Below are positions 34,119-43,465 of a stretch of 64,000 nt of DNA, one piece after another. Within the stretch, counting starts at the first letter, position 1. Each line of letters begins with the position of its first letter. Below the pieces are notes generated by a model, which searched no databases, was not told where the DNA came from, and saw only the letters and a program-made list of their open reading frames with translations. The stretch is from Ruminococcaceae bacterium R-25 (GTDB lineage Bacteria > Bacillota > Clostridia > Saccharofermentanales > Saccharofermentanaceae): assembly GCA_003149065.1 (NCBI GenBank), contig QGFZ01000002.1:1-64000 (forward strand), in the 5' to 3' direction. The position numbers and the translations under genes are program-made.

Positions 34119-35945
34119 ATGGAAAAAGAAGAAGTATTGAAGGTGTACCGTCACTCTCTTGCTCACATCATGGCTAAGGCCGTAATCGAGCTTTATGGTA
34201 AAGAGGTACAGTACGCAATCGGACCTGAGATCGACGACGGATGTTATTACGATTTCGTCCTTCCCAGAACAGTAACTGAGGAAGATTTCCCGGCAATCGA
34301 AGAGAAGATGCATGAGATCATCAAGCGCAGGGAAGACTGGACACGCAAAGAGATCTCTAAGGAAGAAGCATTGGAGCTTTTCAAGGACCAGAAGTTCAAG
34401 ACAGAGCTCATTATCGATCTGCCCGCAGACGAAGTAATCTCGATCTATTACACAGGTGATGACTATGTCGACCTTTGCCGTGGTCCTCACGTAGACAATT
34501 CACAGGAATTATTCAGCGCAGCATTCAAGATCAAGAATGTATCAGGCGCTTACTGGAGAGGTGACGAGAAGAGAGACCAGCTCCAGAGAATATATCTTTT
34601 CGCATTCCCTTCAAAGGACGAGCTCAAGGCTCACCTTGCATGGCTTAAGGAAGCACAGGAGAGAGACCACAAGAAGATCGGTACAGCTCTTGACCTCTTT
34701 ATGTTCCGTGAGACAGCTCCGGGTATGGCTTACTGGCTTCCCCGTGGTTGGATCCTCTATCAGGAGCTCATGAAGTACTCCAGAGAGATCCAGGGTGCAC
34801 ATGGATACACAGAGATCTCTGCACCTTTGATCAACAATAAGAAGCTCTGGCTCATTTCCGGACACTGGGCACACTATCAGAACAACATGTTCATCGTTCC
34901 CGGTATCACAAAGGGTGTTAACGCTACAGACGCTGTTAAGGGCGAGGAAGCTCCCGAGCAGTATTCCGTAGACGCTGAAGACACAATGGCAGCAAAGCCT
35001 ATGAACTGCCCTAACGCAATGATGTCCTATAAGCGCACAATGCACTCTTATAAGGAACTTCCTATCCGTTACAGCGAGTATGACGTTCTCCACCGTAAGG
35101 AGAAGTCAGGCCAGATGAACGGTCTCTTCAGAGTACAGGAATTCCGTCAGGACGATGACCATACATTCGTTACACCTGAGCAGATCAAGGACGAGATCAA
35201 GGACGTAATCGCTATTGCAGACGAGATCTACAAGACATTCGGTATCACATACAGAGCAGAGTTCTCCACAAGACCTGACGACTTCATGGGTGATATCGAG
35301 TCCTGGAACGCTGCTGAGGCTTCTCTCAAGGCCATCCTCGACGAGAAGTATGGTGACGGTAACTACGAGATCAACGAAGGCGACGGCGCGTTCTACGGCC
35401 CGAAGATCGACCTTCAGATCAAGGACGCTCTCGGACGTGAGTGGCAGTGCGGTACAGTCCAGCTCGACTTCCAGCTCCCTCATAACTTCGAGCTCACATA
35501 TGTCGACAAGGACGGCATTCAGAAGATGCCTATCGTTATCCACAGAGCCATCTTCGGTTCTTTCGAGCGTTTTATCGGCATCATCACAGAGCACTTCAAG
35601 GGCGCATTCCCGTTCTGGCTCAACCCTTATCAGGTAGCAGTTGTACCGATCAGACCTGAGCACAACGAATACGCTCAGAAGGTTGCAGAAGCCCTCACAA
35701 AGGTTGGTGTAAGAGTCGAGTCCGACTTAACAGACGTCAACATGAGAGACAAGATCAAGAGATTCAAGCAGATGAAGGATCCTTATATCCTCGTTGTAGG
35801 CGATAAGGAAGCTGCTGAGAATACAGTATCTGTCAACGTCAGAGGCTCTAACAAGCAGCTCCAGGGCGTTGCACTCGATAAGTTCGTTGAACTCTGTGCA
35901 AAGCTCAATGCAGAGAGAACATTGGAGCTCCCTCAGGAGATCTGA
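34119..35945 (+). CDS. thrS: Threonyl-tRNA synthetase lacking the TGS domain
   Basis: Product of 608 residues, about 35 shorter than usual. It begins directly at the editing domain (YRHSLAHIMAKAV, with HxxxH near residues 11-15) and has no N-terminal TGS domain. The editing motif CRGPH is intact. The class II core has motif 1, motif 2 (FRVQEFRQDDDH) and motif 3, zinc ligands Cys in NCPN and His in QDDDHTF, and the anticodon-binding domain at the C-terminus. AGGAGG lies 9 bases before the ATG and the upstream bases contain no further coding frame, so the short form is native. Confidence 0.96.
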   Translation: MEKEEVLKVYRHSLAHIMAKAVIELYGKEVQYAIGPEIDDGCYYDFVLPRTVTEEDFPAIEEKMHEIIKRREDWTRKEISKEEALELFKDQKFKTELIIDLPADEVISIYYTGDDYVDLCRGPHVDNSQELFSAAFKIKNVSGAYWRGDEKRDQLQRIYLFAFPSKDELKAHLAWLKEAQERDHKKIGTALDLFMFRETAPGMAYWLPRGWILYQELMKYSREIQGAHGYTEISAPLINNKKLWLISGHWAHYQNNMFIVPGITKGVNATDAVKGEEAPEQYSVDAEDTMAAKPMNCPNAMMSYKRTMHSYKELPIRYSEYDVLHRKEKSGQMNGLFRVQEFRQDDDHTFVTPEQIKDEIKDVIAIADEIYKTFGITYRAEFSTRPDDFMGDIESWNAAEASLKAILDEKYGDGNYEINEGDGAFYGPKIDLQIKDALGREWQCGTVQLDFQLPHNFELTYVDKDGIQKMPIVIHRAIFGSFERFIGIITEHFKGAFPFWLNPYQVAVVPIRPEHNEYAQKVAEALTKVGVRVESDLTDVNMRDKIKRFKQMKDPYILVVGDKEAAENTVSVNVRGSNKQLQGVALDKFVELCAKLNAERTLELPQEI

Positions 35946-35973
35946 GTCATTAAAGATTGAACAAGCATTTATA

Positions 35974-36009
35974 GCGGCGTGAGACCTATCCGGTCTTGCG
36001 CCGTTTTTT
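35974..36009 (+). terminator. thrS terminator
   Basis: GCGGCGTGAGACC pairs with GGTCTTGCGCCG across TATCC and is followed by TTTTTT. It lies about 30 bases after the stop. Confidence 0.93.
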
Positions 36010-36121
36010 ATGAAAGAATAAAACCCCGTTTTTGGGACAAGTGTGATTGGTTGAGTCTGTAGAAACAGGGATAGTCCCATTAAAGCAACGATTTAGTGCT
36101 TGTTACCCCTTAAACTGTATA

Positions 36122-36387
36122 TGAGGCATTACCTTAAGCGGTAATTCGTAACAATTTTATTGTTTAGGCGGTTGTTCTCCTTAAACCCATGACCCTGGTT
36201 ATGGTGAAAGGAGGTGCAATATGACTGATTATGAAATGCTCATCGTGATATTAACGATAGGTATGTTAATAGTTTCAATTATTGCTCTTTGTATAACAAC
36301 AAAGAAATAAGCCGCCCGTAGCCTTGGAAACTGGGGCGGCATTTCAAACCATTTTCTGAGGACAACCGCCTATGTGGTAGTGCCTCA
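36122..36387 (+). repeat. Nested long-range inverted repeats around the toxin gene
   Basis: TGAGGCATTACC (36122-36133) pairs with GGTAGTGCCTCA (36376-36387; one G-U), and inside this AGGCGGTTGT (36166-36175) pairs exactly with ACAACCGCCT (36362-36371). The toxin frame lies between. Pairing of the 5' and 3' ends of the mRNA is typical of type I toxin messages, where it keeps the ribosome site closed until processing. Confidence 0.75.
36221..36310 (+). CDS. Holin-like type I toxin (29 residues)
   Basis: A 29-codon frame with a perfect AAAGGAGGTG ribosome site. The peptide is MTDYEMLIVILTIGML... with one membrane helix at about 7-24 and the ending CITTKK. This matches the pattern of the putative holin-like toxin family (Hol_Tox, TxpA-like; typical starts are M-x-x-YE-x-L). 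Such peptides damage the membrane. The message is flanked by nested inverted repeats and faced by an antisense promoter, which makes a type I toxin-antitoxin pair very likely. It is too short to be called by usual gene finders. Confidence 0.8.
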   Translation: MTDYEMLIVILTIGMLIVSIIALCITTKK

Positions 36388-36397
36388 TTTATAAGTT
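36311..36397 (-). ncRNA. Candidate antisense RNA antitoxin
   Basis: The strong minus-strand promoter at 36399-36427 would start an RNA near 36392-36397. It would cover the whole 3' untranslated part of the toxin message and end at the hairpin GCCGCCC/GGGCGGC (36311-36340), followed on the minus strand by TTATTTCTTT. Length about 80-90 bases, as in RatA-like antitoxins. Inferred; no expression data. Confidence 0.65.
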
Positions 36398-36398
36398 C

Positions 36399-36427
36399 AT
36401 TATATCGGCTCTAGTAAAAACCGTCAA
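36399..36427 (-). promoter_or_regulatory. Promoter of the antisense RNA
   Basis: Minus strand: -35 TTGACG (36422-36427), a 17-base spacer, -10 TATAAT (36399-36404). Nearly the consensus sigma-A promoter, with no gene on that strand other than the antisense RNA. Bases 36430-36600 hold nothing else recognisable before the ldh ribosome site. Confidence 0.8.
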
Positions 36428-36623
36428 TTCGATTAAAAGGACTCTAAAAGCCCTGAAAACCCAGCAAAATCAAGGAAAAACTTTGATTATCAAATTATCA
36501 AATTACACTTCCATACGAGTTCCCGAGTGCAAATTTTAGGTAATTTTTGCAACGAATAATGACTTTATTTGAAAGTTGGTTCTTGATATCATTCATACTG
36601 CTACAAAAGGGGGCATATGAGAC

Positions 36624-37577
36624 ATGTATAAACAAGAAGGAACTAAAGTCGCCATCATCGGCGCAGGTGCAGTAGGATCAACTACAGCTTTCGCAATCGC
36701 TATGCAGCAGCTCTGCTCTGAGCTCGTACTTATTGACGTCAATAAGGAAAAGGCTCTTGGTGAAGCTCTTGATATCAGCCACGGACTTCCGTTCATCGGC
36801 GATATGTACATTCACTCCGGCGACTACAGTGACGTTAAGGATGCAGACTGCATTATCATCACAGCAGGTATCCCGAGGAAAGAAGGCGAGACAAGACTTG
36901 ACCTTGCAAAGAAGAACGTCAAGCTCGCTCACACCATCACAGACAGCATCATGGAGCACTACAACAAGGGTGTTATCATGGTAATCTCCAATCCTTGCGA
37001 CCTCGTTACATATAAGGTTGCTGAATGGTCCGGACTTCCTTCAAACAAGATCATCGGTTCCGGTACGAACCTTGACTCTGCACGTTTCAGAGTCCTCATC
37101 TCAAGAAAGCTCGGCGTTGACGTCAGAAACGTTCACGGTTATATCCTCGGCGAGCACGGTGAGACACAGTTCCCTTGCTGGAGCCACACGCACGTTGCAG
37201 GTATGGGTATCGACGAGTATGCAGAAGCTATCGGCGTACCTTTCGGCCAGGATGTTAAGGATGAGATCGCACAGCAGACAAAGTCTTCCGGCGCTCAGAT
37301 CATCAAGCTCAAGGGCGCTACATTCAACGGTATCGCTGTAAGTGCTGCTACACTTTTGAGATCCATCACAGAAGACGAGCACACGATCAGAACAGTTTCT
37401 ACAAGACTTAACGGCGAATACGGCATCTCCGGTGTTACTTTGGACGTTCCTGCACTCATCGGTGCAAACGGCGTTGATAAGATCATCGACATGCGTCTTA
37501 CAGATGAAGAGTACCAGCTCCTCAAGAAATCTGAGGCAAATATGCGTGAGGCAATCGCTTCCGTTGAGGGTCTCTGA
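36624..37577 (+). CDS. ldh: L-lactate dehydrogenase
   Basis: Product of 317 residues. It reduces pyruvate to L-lactate with NADH. The Rossmann motif GAGAVGSTTAF is near residues 11-21, the NAD-binding Asp in LIDVN, the substrate loop Arg in GIPRKEGETR, DSARFR, and the active-site His in GEHGETQF. AAAAGGGGG precedes the start. It stands alone between the toxin locus and glmU. Malate dehydrogenase is less likely, because the loop residue after the catalytic Arg region fits the lactate type. Confidence 0.95.
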   Translation: MYKQEGTKVAIIGAGAVGSTTAFAIAMQQLCSELVLIDVNKEKALGEALDISHGLPFIGDMYIHSGDYSDVKDADCIIITAGIPRKEGETRLDLAKKNVKLAHTITDSIMEHYNKGVIMVISNPCDLVTYKVAEWSGLPSNKIIGSGTNLDSARFRVLISRKLGVDVRNVHGYILGEHGETQFPCWSHTHVAGMGIDEYAEAIGVPFGQDVKDEIAQQTKSSGAQIIKLKGATFNGIAVSAATLLRSITEDEHTIRTVSTRLNGEYGISGVTLDVPALIGANGVDKIIDMRLTDEEYQLLKKSEANMREAIASVEGL

Positions 37578-37632
37578 TAACCGGAAAGCTTATTTTTCGC
37601 TCTAAGGGCTCGAAAAAAAAGAAAATTTCAGT

Positions 37633-37666
37633 CCTGCACTTTGTCCCATAAAGTGCAGGGCTTTTC
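37633..37666 (+). terminator. ldh terminator
   Basis: CCTGCACTTT pairs with AAAGTGCAGG across GTCCCAT and is followed by GCTTTTC. A strong stem with a short U-tract. Confidence 0.88.
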
Positions 37667-37687
37667 ATTTAATAAGGGCTAAAGATT

Positions 37688-37696
37688 TGCTATAAT
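37688..37696 (+). promoter_or_regulatory. glmU promoter, extended -10
   Basis: TTGCTATAAT (ending at 37696) gives an extended -10 about 45 bases before glmU. The -35 is weak (TTTAAT), as expected with an extended -10. Confidence 0.5.
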
Positions 37697-37740
37697 GTCG
37701 GGGGTAATCCCAATTTTTTAAATGAATAAGAGGTTCTAAT

Positions 37741-39156
37741 ATGGAAATCAGTGCGGTTGTTATGGCGGCAGGAAAAAGCACGAGAATGAAGTCCAAGCAT
37801 TCAAAGGTCGTGTTCCAGGTGTCGGGCAAACCGATTATCCAATGGGTAGCTGATGCTCTTTTCGAGTCAGGCTGCCAGGATCAGGTATATATTGTAGGCG
37901 AACAGCAGGCAGAGATCAGAAGCGTATTAGGCGAGAATGTCGCTTACGTGCTTCAGGAAGAGCAGAGAGGTACAGGCCACGCAGTCATGCAGGCAGCTCC
38001 TTTCCTTGAAGGCAGAGACGGTCTTACGATAGTTCTTCCGGGTGACTGCCCGATGGTATCTGCAGATACTATCAAGAAGGCTCTGGAAGCTTTCAGTTCA
38101 GCTAATTCAAATTGCGCAGCTATCCTCATTACAGCTGAGGCTGACGATCCGACAGGATACGGCAGAATCATCAGAGGCAAGGACGGCAATGTTACAAAGA
38201 TCGTCGAGCACAAGGACTGCACACCTGAAGAGCTCAAGGTAAAAGAGATCAACTCTTCAATGTATGTTTTCAAGACTCCTCTGCTCCTTTCCGCATTGGG
38301 AAGGATCGGTGCAAATAACGCCCAGAAGGAGTATTACCTTACAGATACTATCGGAATCCTGATCGACGACGGCTACACCGTAGGCGCTGTTGTATGCGAT
38401 TTCGACGATACAAGGGGAGTTAACGACAGAAAGCAGCTTGCCCAGGTAAGAGACATCATGAATCACAGGATCCTTGACCGCCACATGAGAAACGGCGTCG
38501 AGATCGTTGATCCCAATGCCACATGGATCCATCATGCAGTTGAGATCGGACAGGATACGGTTATCCTTCCCGGCACGACACTTTTGGGCAACACAAATAT
38601 CGGTGAGGACTGCATCATCGGTGAGAATACCAGAATCGACTGCTCCGACATCGGTGACGGTACTGTTGTAGATAATTCAATCGTTTCTTCAAGCACGATC
38701 GGCAAGGACTGCCGTATCGGACCTTATACGCATATCAGACCTGATTCAAAGATCGACGATCATGTTACGCTCGGCGCTTACGTTGAAGTCAAGGGTTCTG
38801 ACATTGGCGAATATACGAGAGCACGTCACCTTACTTACATCGGTGACTCAAAGGTCGGCAGAAACGTTAATTTCGGATGCGGTACAGTTACATGTAACTT
38901 CGACGGCCAGGACAAGATCGGCTGCACTATCGAAGATAACGTATTTATCGGAGGCAACTCCAATATCGTATCTTCTGTTGTTTTGGGCAAGGATTGCTAC
39001 ATCGCTGCAGGTTCCACGATCACATCTGACGTTCCTGCTCTGTCACTCGGTATCGGCAGATCCAAGCAGCTTAACAAAGACAACTGGGTCGCAAATAAGA
39101 GCCGTATGAGAGGCGAGAACTATATCAGACTTGACGACAGACGTTCTGAGGTCTGA
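37741..39156 (+). CDS. glmU: Bifunctional UDP-GlcNAc pyrophosphorylase / GlcN-1-P acetyltransferase
   Basis: Product of 471 residues. The N-terminal nucleotidyltransferase has MAAGKSTRMKS and EQRGTGHAV. The C-terminal left-handed beta-helix has many hexapeptide repeats (IGENTRID, IGPYTHIR, IGDSKVG). It makes UDP-GlcNAc for peptidoglycan. It heads a glmU-pth-mfd gene order common in Firmicutes, 18 bases before pth. Confidence 0.97.
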   Translation: MEISAVVMAAGKSTRMKSKHSKVVFQVSGKPIIQWVADALFESGCQDQVYIVGEQQAEIRSVLGENVAYVLQEEQRGTGHAVMQAAPFLEGRDGLTIVLPGDCPMVSADTIKKALEAFSSANSNCAAILITAEADDPTGYGRIIRGKDGNVTKIVEHKDCTPEELKVKEINSSMYVFKTPLLLSALGRIGANNAQKEYYLTDTIGILIDDGYTVGAVVCDFDDTRGVNDRKQLAQVRDIMNHRILDRHMRNGVEIVDPNATWIHHAVEIGQDTVILPGTTLLGNTNIGEDCIIGENTRIDCSDIGDGTVVDNSIVSSSTIGKDCRIGPYTHIRPDSKIDDHVTLGAYVEVKGSDIGEYTRARHLTYIGDSKVGRNVNFGCGTVTCNFDGQDKIGCTIEDNVFIGGNSNIVSSVVLGKDCYIAAGSTITSDVPALSLGIGRSKQLNKDNWVANKSRMRGENYIRLDDRRSEV

Positions 39157-39174
39157 TCTCTCGAAAGGTTTGAT

Positions 39175-39705
39175 ATGTGGATAATCGCCGGGCTTGGTAA
39201 TCCGGGAAAGCAGTATATGTATACCTGGCACAACATGGGCTATCTCGCTGTGGATATGCTCGCGGATAAGCATGGCATTTTTCTCGGAAAAGAAAAGTAT
39301 AAGGGCCTCTGGGGCAAGGGCAAGATAGGCGGACAGGATGTCATCATCATCAAGCCTACGACCTACATGAACAACTCAGGCGAGTGCCTGGCCGAGATCT
39401 CCAAGTTCTATAAGGTTCCGCCCAAGAACATAATCACCGTTTACGACGATATCGATATCGCAAAAGGCACTATCAGAGTAAGGCCGAAGGGCAGTGCAGG
39501 CACACATAACGGCATGAGATCGGTTATTCAGCTTCTGGGTACTCAAGAGTTCCCGCGTGTCCGTATCGGCACAGGTCCTGTTCCTGAGAACTGGGAGCTC
39601 GTAAATTACGTTCTCTCCGAAGTTCCGAAAGACGAGCGGCCGATGTTGAACGACGCTTTCGTTAAGGCCTGCGAGGCCGTTGAGGAGATCATCTCCAATG
39701 GATAA
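39175..39705 (+). CDS. pth: Peptidyl-tRNA hydrolase
   Basis: Product of 176 residues. MWIIAGLGNPGKQY, catalytic His in WHNMGY, KPTTYMNNSGE, YDDIDIAKGTIR and GSAGTHNGMRS are the Pth family motifs. It recycles tRNA from peptidyl-tRNA that drops off ribosomes. It overlaps mfd by 8 bases. Confidence 0.96.
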   Translation: MWIIAGLGNPGKQYMYTWHNMGYLAVDMLADKHGIFLGKEKYKGLWGKGKIGGQDVIIIKPTTYMNNSGECLAEISKFYKVPPKNIITVYDDIDIAKGTIRVRPKGSAGTHNGMRSVIQLLGTQEFPRVRIGTGPVPENWELVNYVLSEVPKDERPMLNDAFVKACEAVEEIISNG

Positions 39706-42700
39706 GGGACTTTTAGAGCTCCTCGGAAAGATCAGTTCCGATAAAGAGCTCGTATCTGTTTTTTCCGACAGTCTCAAGTCAGGAAAACATCTTAACATCA
39801 CAGGCCTCTGCACCGAGCAGAAGGTCTATGTTGCCATGGCTTTGGCACGCCTCAATAAGAGAAAAGCTGTCTTCATCGAACCTGATGCTGCAAGGGCCAG
39901 GAGCACCGCATCTTACTGCGCTGCATTTACAGACCTTCCGGTACCCCTCCTGATGCCCTCAGAATTGTCTCTCGTAAGCGCTGAGGCTTCTTCAAGGGAA
40001 TTAGAGCTTACGAGGTCACAGGCCCTCTCAGAGCTCGTCAAAGGGGATTTCGGGGCTGCCGTAATAACATCCGGCGCACTTTTAAATAAGCTTGAACCTA
40101 AAAACGTTTTCGCGAAAAGGATATTGGATCTTAAAGTCGGTCAGGAATTAGAGCGCGACGAGCTGGTATCCATGCTCCTTCTTAACGGCTACGAGAATGT
40201 TCCGCAGGTCATGGAAAAAGGCGAGTTCTCAGTAAGAGGCGACATCGTCGATATCTATTCGCCTTCCTACACGGAGCCTGTCAGAATCAGCTTTTTTGAC
40301 ACCGAGATAGATCAGATCAAGACTTTCGACAGGGAAACCCAGAGATCGACAGGGCAGCTCGAAGAGACCATCGCCGTTCCTGCGTCCATCTATGCTTTCC
40401 CGGAAGATAAGCGTAATGAAACAGCTGATGCGATCCTTAAGCAAGTTCAGGAAGACCTCGCGAAAATGAACACCGCGACAAGGGAAGTAAGGCGCGCAGC
40501 CGAGCTCCTTTCCAGAACTGCCACGGGTGACGCGGAAAAGATCAGAAACGGCATTGAGCCTTCGGGCATTGCAAGGTGGCTCGGCCTTATCCTTAAAGAT
40601 TTCAATACAGTCATAGACTATGTTAACGGCAAAGACGTTGTCTTTTTCGTTGACGAGATGGTCGACTGTGATGCCAGAATGAATGCTTATGCAGGCGAAT
40701 ATGCGCAGAGATGCCGTGACTCTTTCGAGATCGGTATCGCTCCCACGTGCTCTCCGTCTGCAATGCCCAACATCAGCAAGGTCATGGTGGCCTTAGACAG
40801 CCTCAATAACATTGTTACATTGTCGATGTTCCAGTCTTCGGGCAACGGTCTGCCTGGCGGCGTAACGCATACGGTGTCGGGCTTTCCGGCCGATAACTTT
40901 TCGGGCAAGGCAGAAGATCTGGCATTGCTCCTTCGAAAGAACCCTGACGTATATCTTGTCGCCCATCACGGCAGGCGCTACGAGCAGTTAAAAGAGCGTT
41001 TGACCGAATATGACTGCTTCGCAAACATAATTGACGCGCCCCTTCCGGCAGGATTTACTTATCCGATGCTCGGGATCACGATCCTTGGCGAGCAGGAGCT
41101 CTATGGTGCCGAACAGAAGCAGGCGCCGAAGAAAAAGGGCGGCAACAGGATCAATTTCTTCAGCGAGATCAATCCCGGCGATTATGTAGTTCACGATAAG
41201 CACGGTGTCGGCCGCTACGAAGGCCTCGTCAACATGAAGGTCGGCGAGATCAGAAAAGACTATCTTAAGCTCACTTATGCAAAGGGTGAGACGCTTTATA
41301 TCCTGCCCGAAAACCTGGATTCGCTGCAAAAATACGTCGGTCCGGGCGAGAAGGAGCCGAAGCTCTCAAGGCTTGGCGGCGACGAGTGGAAAAAGTCCGT
41401 TTCGCGTGCGAGGGAAGCAATCAAGAAAGTCGCTTACGACCTTCTTAAGATCTACGCCGCAAGAAGCGTAAATAAAGGCTTTGCGTGCGCTCCTGACGAA
41501 GAGCAGCAAAAGCTCTTCGAAGATAAATTCCCATATGTTGAGACTGACGACCAGCTCCGCGCTGTACACGAGATAAAAGCAGACATGGAATCCGAAAAGC
41601 CAATGGACAGGCTCCTTTGCGGCGACGTCGGATTCGGCAAGACCGAAGTCGCATTCAGGGCGATGTTCAAAGCGGTAATGAACGGCAGGCAGGTAATAAT
41701 GCTCGCGCCGACGACGCTTCTTGCCCAGCAGCATTATGAGAATTTCATGTCCAGAGTAAAGGACTTTCCGGTAAACGTCTGCCTGCTCTCGAGATTCGTT
41801 CCTCAGGCACAGATCAGGCAGAGCTTAATTGACATCAAGAACGGCAAGATAGATGTTATCATCGGCACGCACAGAGTGCTCTCAAACGACGTAAAACCGC
41901 CTCACTTAGGGCTCCTCGTCGTCGATGAAGAGCAGCGTTTCGGCGTCAATCACAAAGAGAAGATCAAGTCCATGAAGACCGATGTCGATGTTCTCTCTTT
42001 ATCGGCAACACCGATCCCGAGAACGCTTCATATGTCGCTTTCCGGCATCCGCGATATCTCGGTCCTCGAAGAAGCGCCCTTCAACAGACGTGCCGTCCAG
42101 ACCTATGTTCTGGGCTACGACGACCAGATAATCATCCAGGCATGCATGCGTGAGATCGCTCGTGGCGGCCAGATCTTCTATCTTTATAACCGCACGTCAG
42201 ATATCGATAAAGTCGCAGATCTCCTCGCAAAATCAATGCCCGGCGTCCGCGTCACATATGCGCACGGCCAGATGCCCGAAAACGGCCTGGAAGCAGTAGT
42301 TTCCGACTTCGTAGAAGGCAAGTACGACATTCTTGTTTGCACGACCATCATCGAAAACGGTGTCGACATGCCTAACGTAAATACGCTTATCGTCGAAAAC
42401 GCCGACCGCTTCGGCCTCTCGCAGCTCTATCAGATCAAGGGCCGTGTCGGCAGATCCGACAGGCAGGCTTATGCATACATCACTTACGATGCAGACGCTC
42501 CTCTTAACGAGGAAGCTTCGAAAAGACTTAACGCCCTGCGTGAATTTACCGAATTAGGTTCCGGTGTCCGTATTGCAATGCGCGACCTGGAAGTCCGTGG
42601 CGCAGGAAGCCTTTTGGGCGCTGAACAGCACGGCCAGATGGACGTTATCGGTTATGAACTTTACTGCAGATTATTGGATGAAGAAGTACGTCTCCTCAAA

Positions 42701-43255
42701 TCCGGTAAAGACGAAGTTCTTGATACCGATCTCATTACAGGACACGCAGATGCTTCCACTGACGGCTTCTCGGTCGAAGTCGATTACGATGCTTATATTC
42801 CTTCTTCATATATCCAGGATGAAGCAGCTAGAATGAGCTGCTACAGGCGTATCGGCGACATCTCTGATTATGAATCCTACAGCGACTTCCTTGACGAAGT
42901 TACTGACCGTTACGGCGATGCTCCGCCTGAAGTCTATATCCTTTCGGGTGTATCTCTCATTAGATCTGTCGCACGCCCCTTAGGCTTTACAAAAGCATCG
43001 ATCAGGAACACCGGCGTAAGGCTTTATCTTAACCAGAATCTTCAGATCGACATGCAGGCATTTGGCGCTCTGATGCGTGACAGTTTCTATGGCGCACGCG
43101 TAAACATCAATGCCACAGGTTCAATGCCTTACATGCTTTTCAAGCCTTCATCGGTTAAGCAGGACAAGACTGTTTTAGAGATCGTGGGGCTCCTTAAGAT
43201 CCTTAACGACAACCGGTCTGTTGCTGACAATACTCCGGAAGATAAGTATAATTAG
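39698..43255 (+). CDS. mfd: Transcription-repair coupling factor Mfd
   Basis: Product of 1185 residues from the ATG at 39698 (GAGGAG within pth). The N-terminal UvrB-like region is followed by the RNA polymerase-interacting domain (NPGDYVVHDKHGVGRYEGL), then a RecG-like helicase with Walker A GDVGFGKTEVA, DEEQ box and SATPIPRTL, and the C-terminal TRCF domain. It removes stalled RNA polymerase and recruits UvrA. Length is normal. Confidence 0.97.
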   Translation: MDKGLLELLGKISSDKELVSVFSDSLKSGKHLNITGLCTEQKVYVAMALARLNKRKAVFIEPDAARARSTASYCAAFTDLPVPLLMPSELSLVSAEASSRELELTRSQALSELVKGDFGAAVITSGALLNKLEPKNVFAKRILDLKVGQELERDELVSMLLLNGYENVPQVMEKGEFSVRGDIVDIYSPSYTEPVRISFFDTEIDQIKTFDRETQRSTGQLEETIAVPASIYAFPEDKRNETADAILKQVQEDLAKMNTATREVRRAAELLSRTATGDAEKIRNGIEPSGIARWLGLILKDFNTVIDYVNGKDVVFFVDEMVDCDARMNAYAGEYAQRCRDSFEIGIAPTCSPSAMPNISKVMVALDSLNNIVTLSMFQSSGNGLPGGVTHTVSGFPADNFSGKAEDLALLLRKNPDVYLVAHHGRRYEQLKERLTEYDCFANIIDAPLPAGFTYPMLGITILGEQELYGAEQKQAPKKKGGNRINFFSEINPGDYVVHDKHGVGRYEGLVNMKVGEIRKDYLKLTYAKGETLYILPENLDSLQKYVGPGEKEPKLSRLGGDEWKKSVSRAREAIKKVAYDLLKIYAARSVNKGFACAPDEEQQKLFEDKFPYVETDDQLRAVHEIKADMESEKPMDRLLCGDVGFGKTEVAFRAMFKAVMNGRQVIMLAPTTLLAQQHYENFMSRVKDFPVNVCLLSRFVPQAQIRQSLIDIKNGKIDVIIGTHRVLSNDVKPPHLGLLVVDEEQRFGVNHKEKIKSMKTDVDVLSLSATPIPRTLHMSLSGIRDISVLEEAPFNRRAVQTYVLGYDDQIIIQACMREIARGGQIFYLYNRTSDIDKVADLLAKSMPGVRVTYAHGQMPENGLEAVVSDFVEGKYDILVCTTIIENGVDMPNVNTLIVENADRFGLSQLYQIKGRVGRSDRQAYAYITYDADAPLNEEASKRLNALREFTELGSGVRIAMRDLEVRGAGSLLGAEQHGQMDVIGYELYCRLLDEEVRLLKSGKDEVLDTDLITGHADASTDGFSVEVDYDAYIPSSYIQDEAARMSCYRRIGDISDYESYSDFLDEVTDRYGDAPPEVYILSGVSLIRSVARPLGFTKASIRNTGVRLYLNQNLQIDMQAFGALMRDSFYGARVNINATGSMPYMLFKPSSVKQDKTVLEIVGLLKILNDNRSVADNTPEDKYN

Positions 43256-43265
43256 TCCGAAAAAT

Positions 43266-43340
43266 GCTCCAATAGTCTAACGGATAGAATAGCGGTTTCC
43301 GGTACCGTAGATGCGGGTTCGACTCCTGCTTGGAGCGCCA
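43266..43340 (+). tRNA. tRNA-Arg (CCG)
   Basis: Acceptor GCTCCAA/TTGGAGC, anticodon stem GCGGT/ACCGT with loop TTCCGGT and anticodon CCG (43299-43301), T-arm with GGGTTCGACTCC, and encoded CCA. It lies 10 bases after mfd and may be in the same transcript. Confidence 0.94.
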
Positions 43341-43348
43341 ACAAAATA

Positions 43349-43417
43349 ACACCTTGCTGCTTCAGACAGTCCTCGGCGCTGTGCGCCTGCGGAACTCGCA
43401 GCTAAGGTGTTTTTTTG
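43349..43417 (+). terminator. Terminator after tRNA-Arg
   Basis: ACACCTT-x-GCTGC and GCAGC-TAAGGTGT pair around an inner GC-rich stem and are followed by TTTTTTT. Confidence 0.85.
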
Positions 43418-43465
43418 TTGGCATCGTAAACGTCGTACGGAAACCTGGACTTGTAAATCGTTTCT

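Noticed and set aside
34113-35663. Long minus-strand frames opposite thrS (up to 185 codons).
   Set aside because: They mirror the biased codons of thrS and have no starts with ribosome sites.
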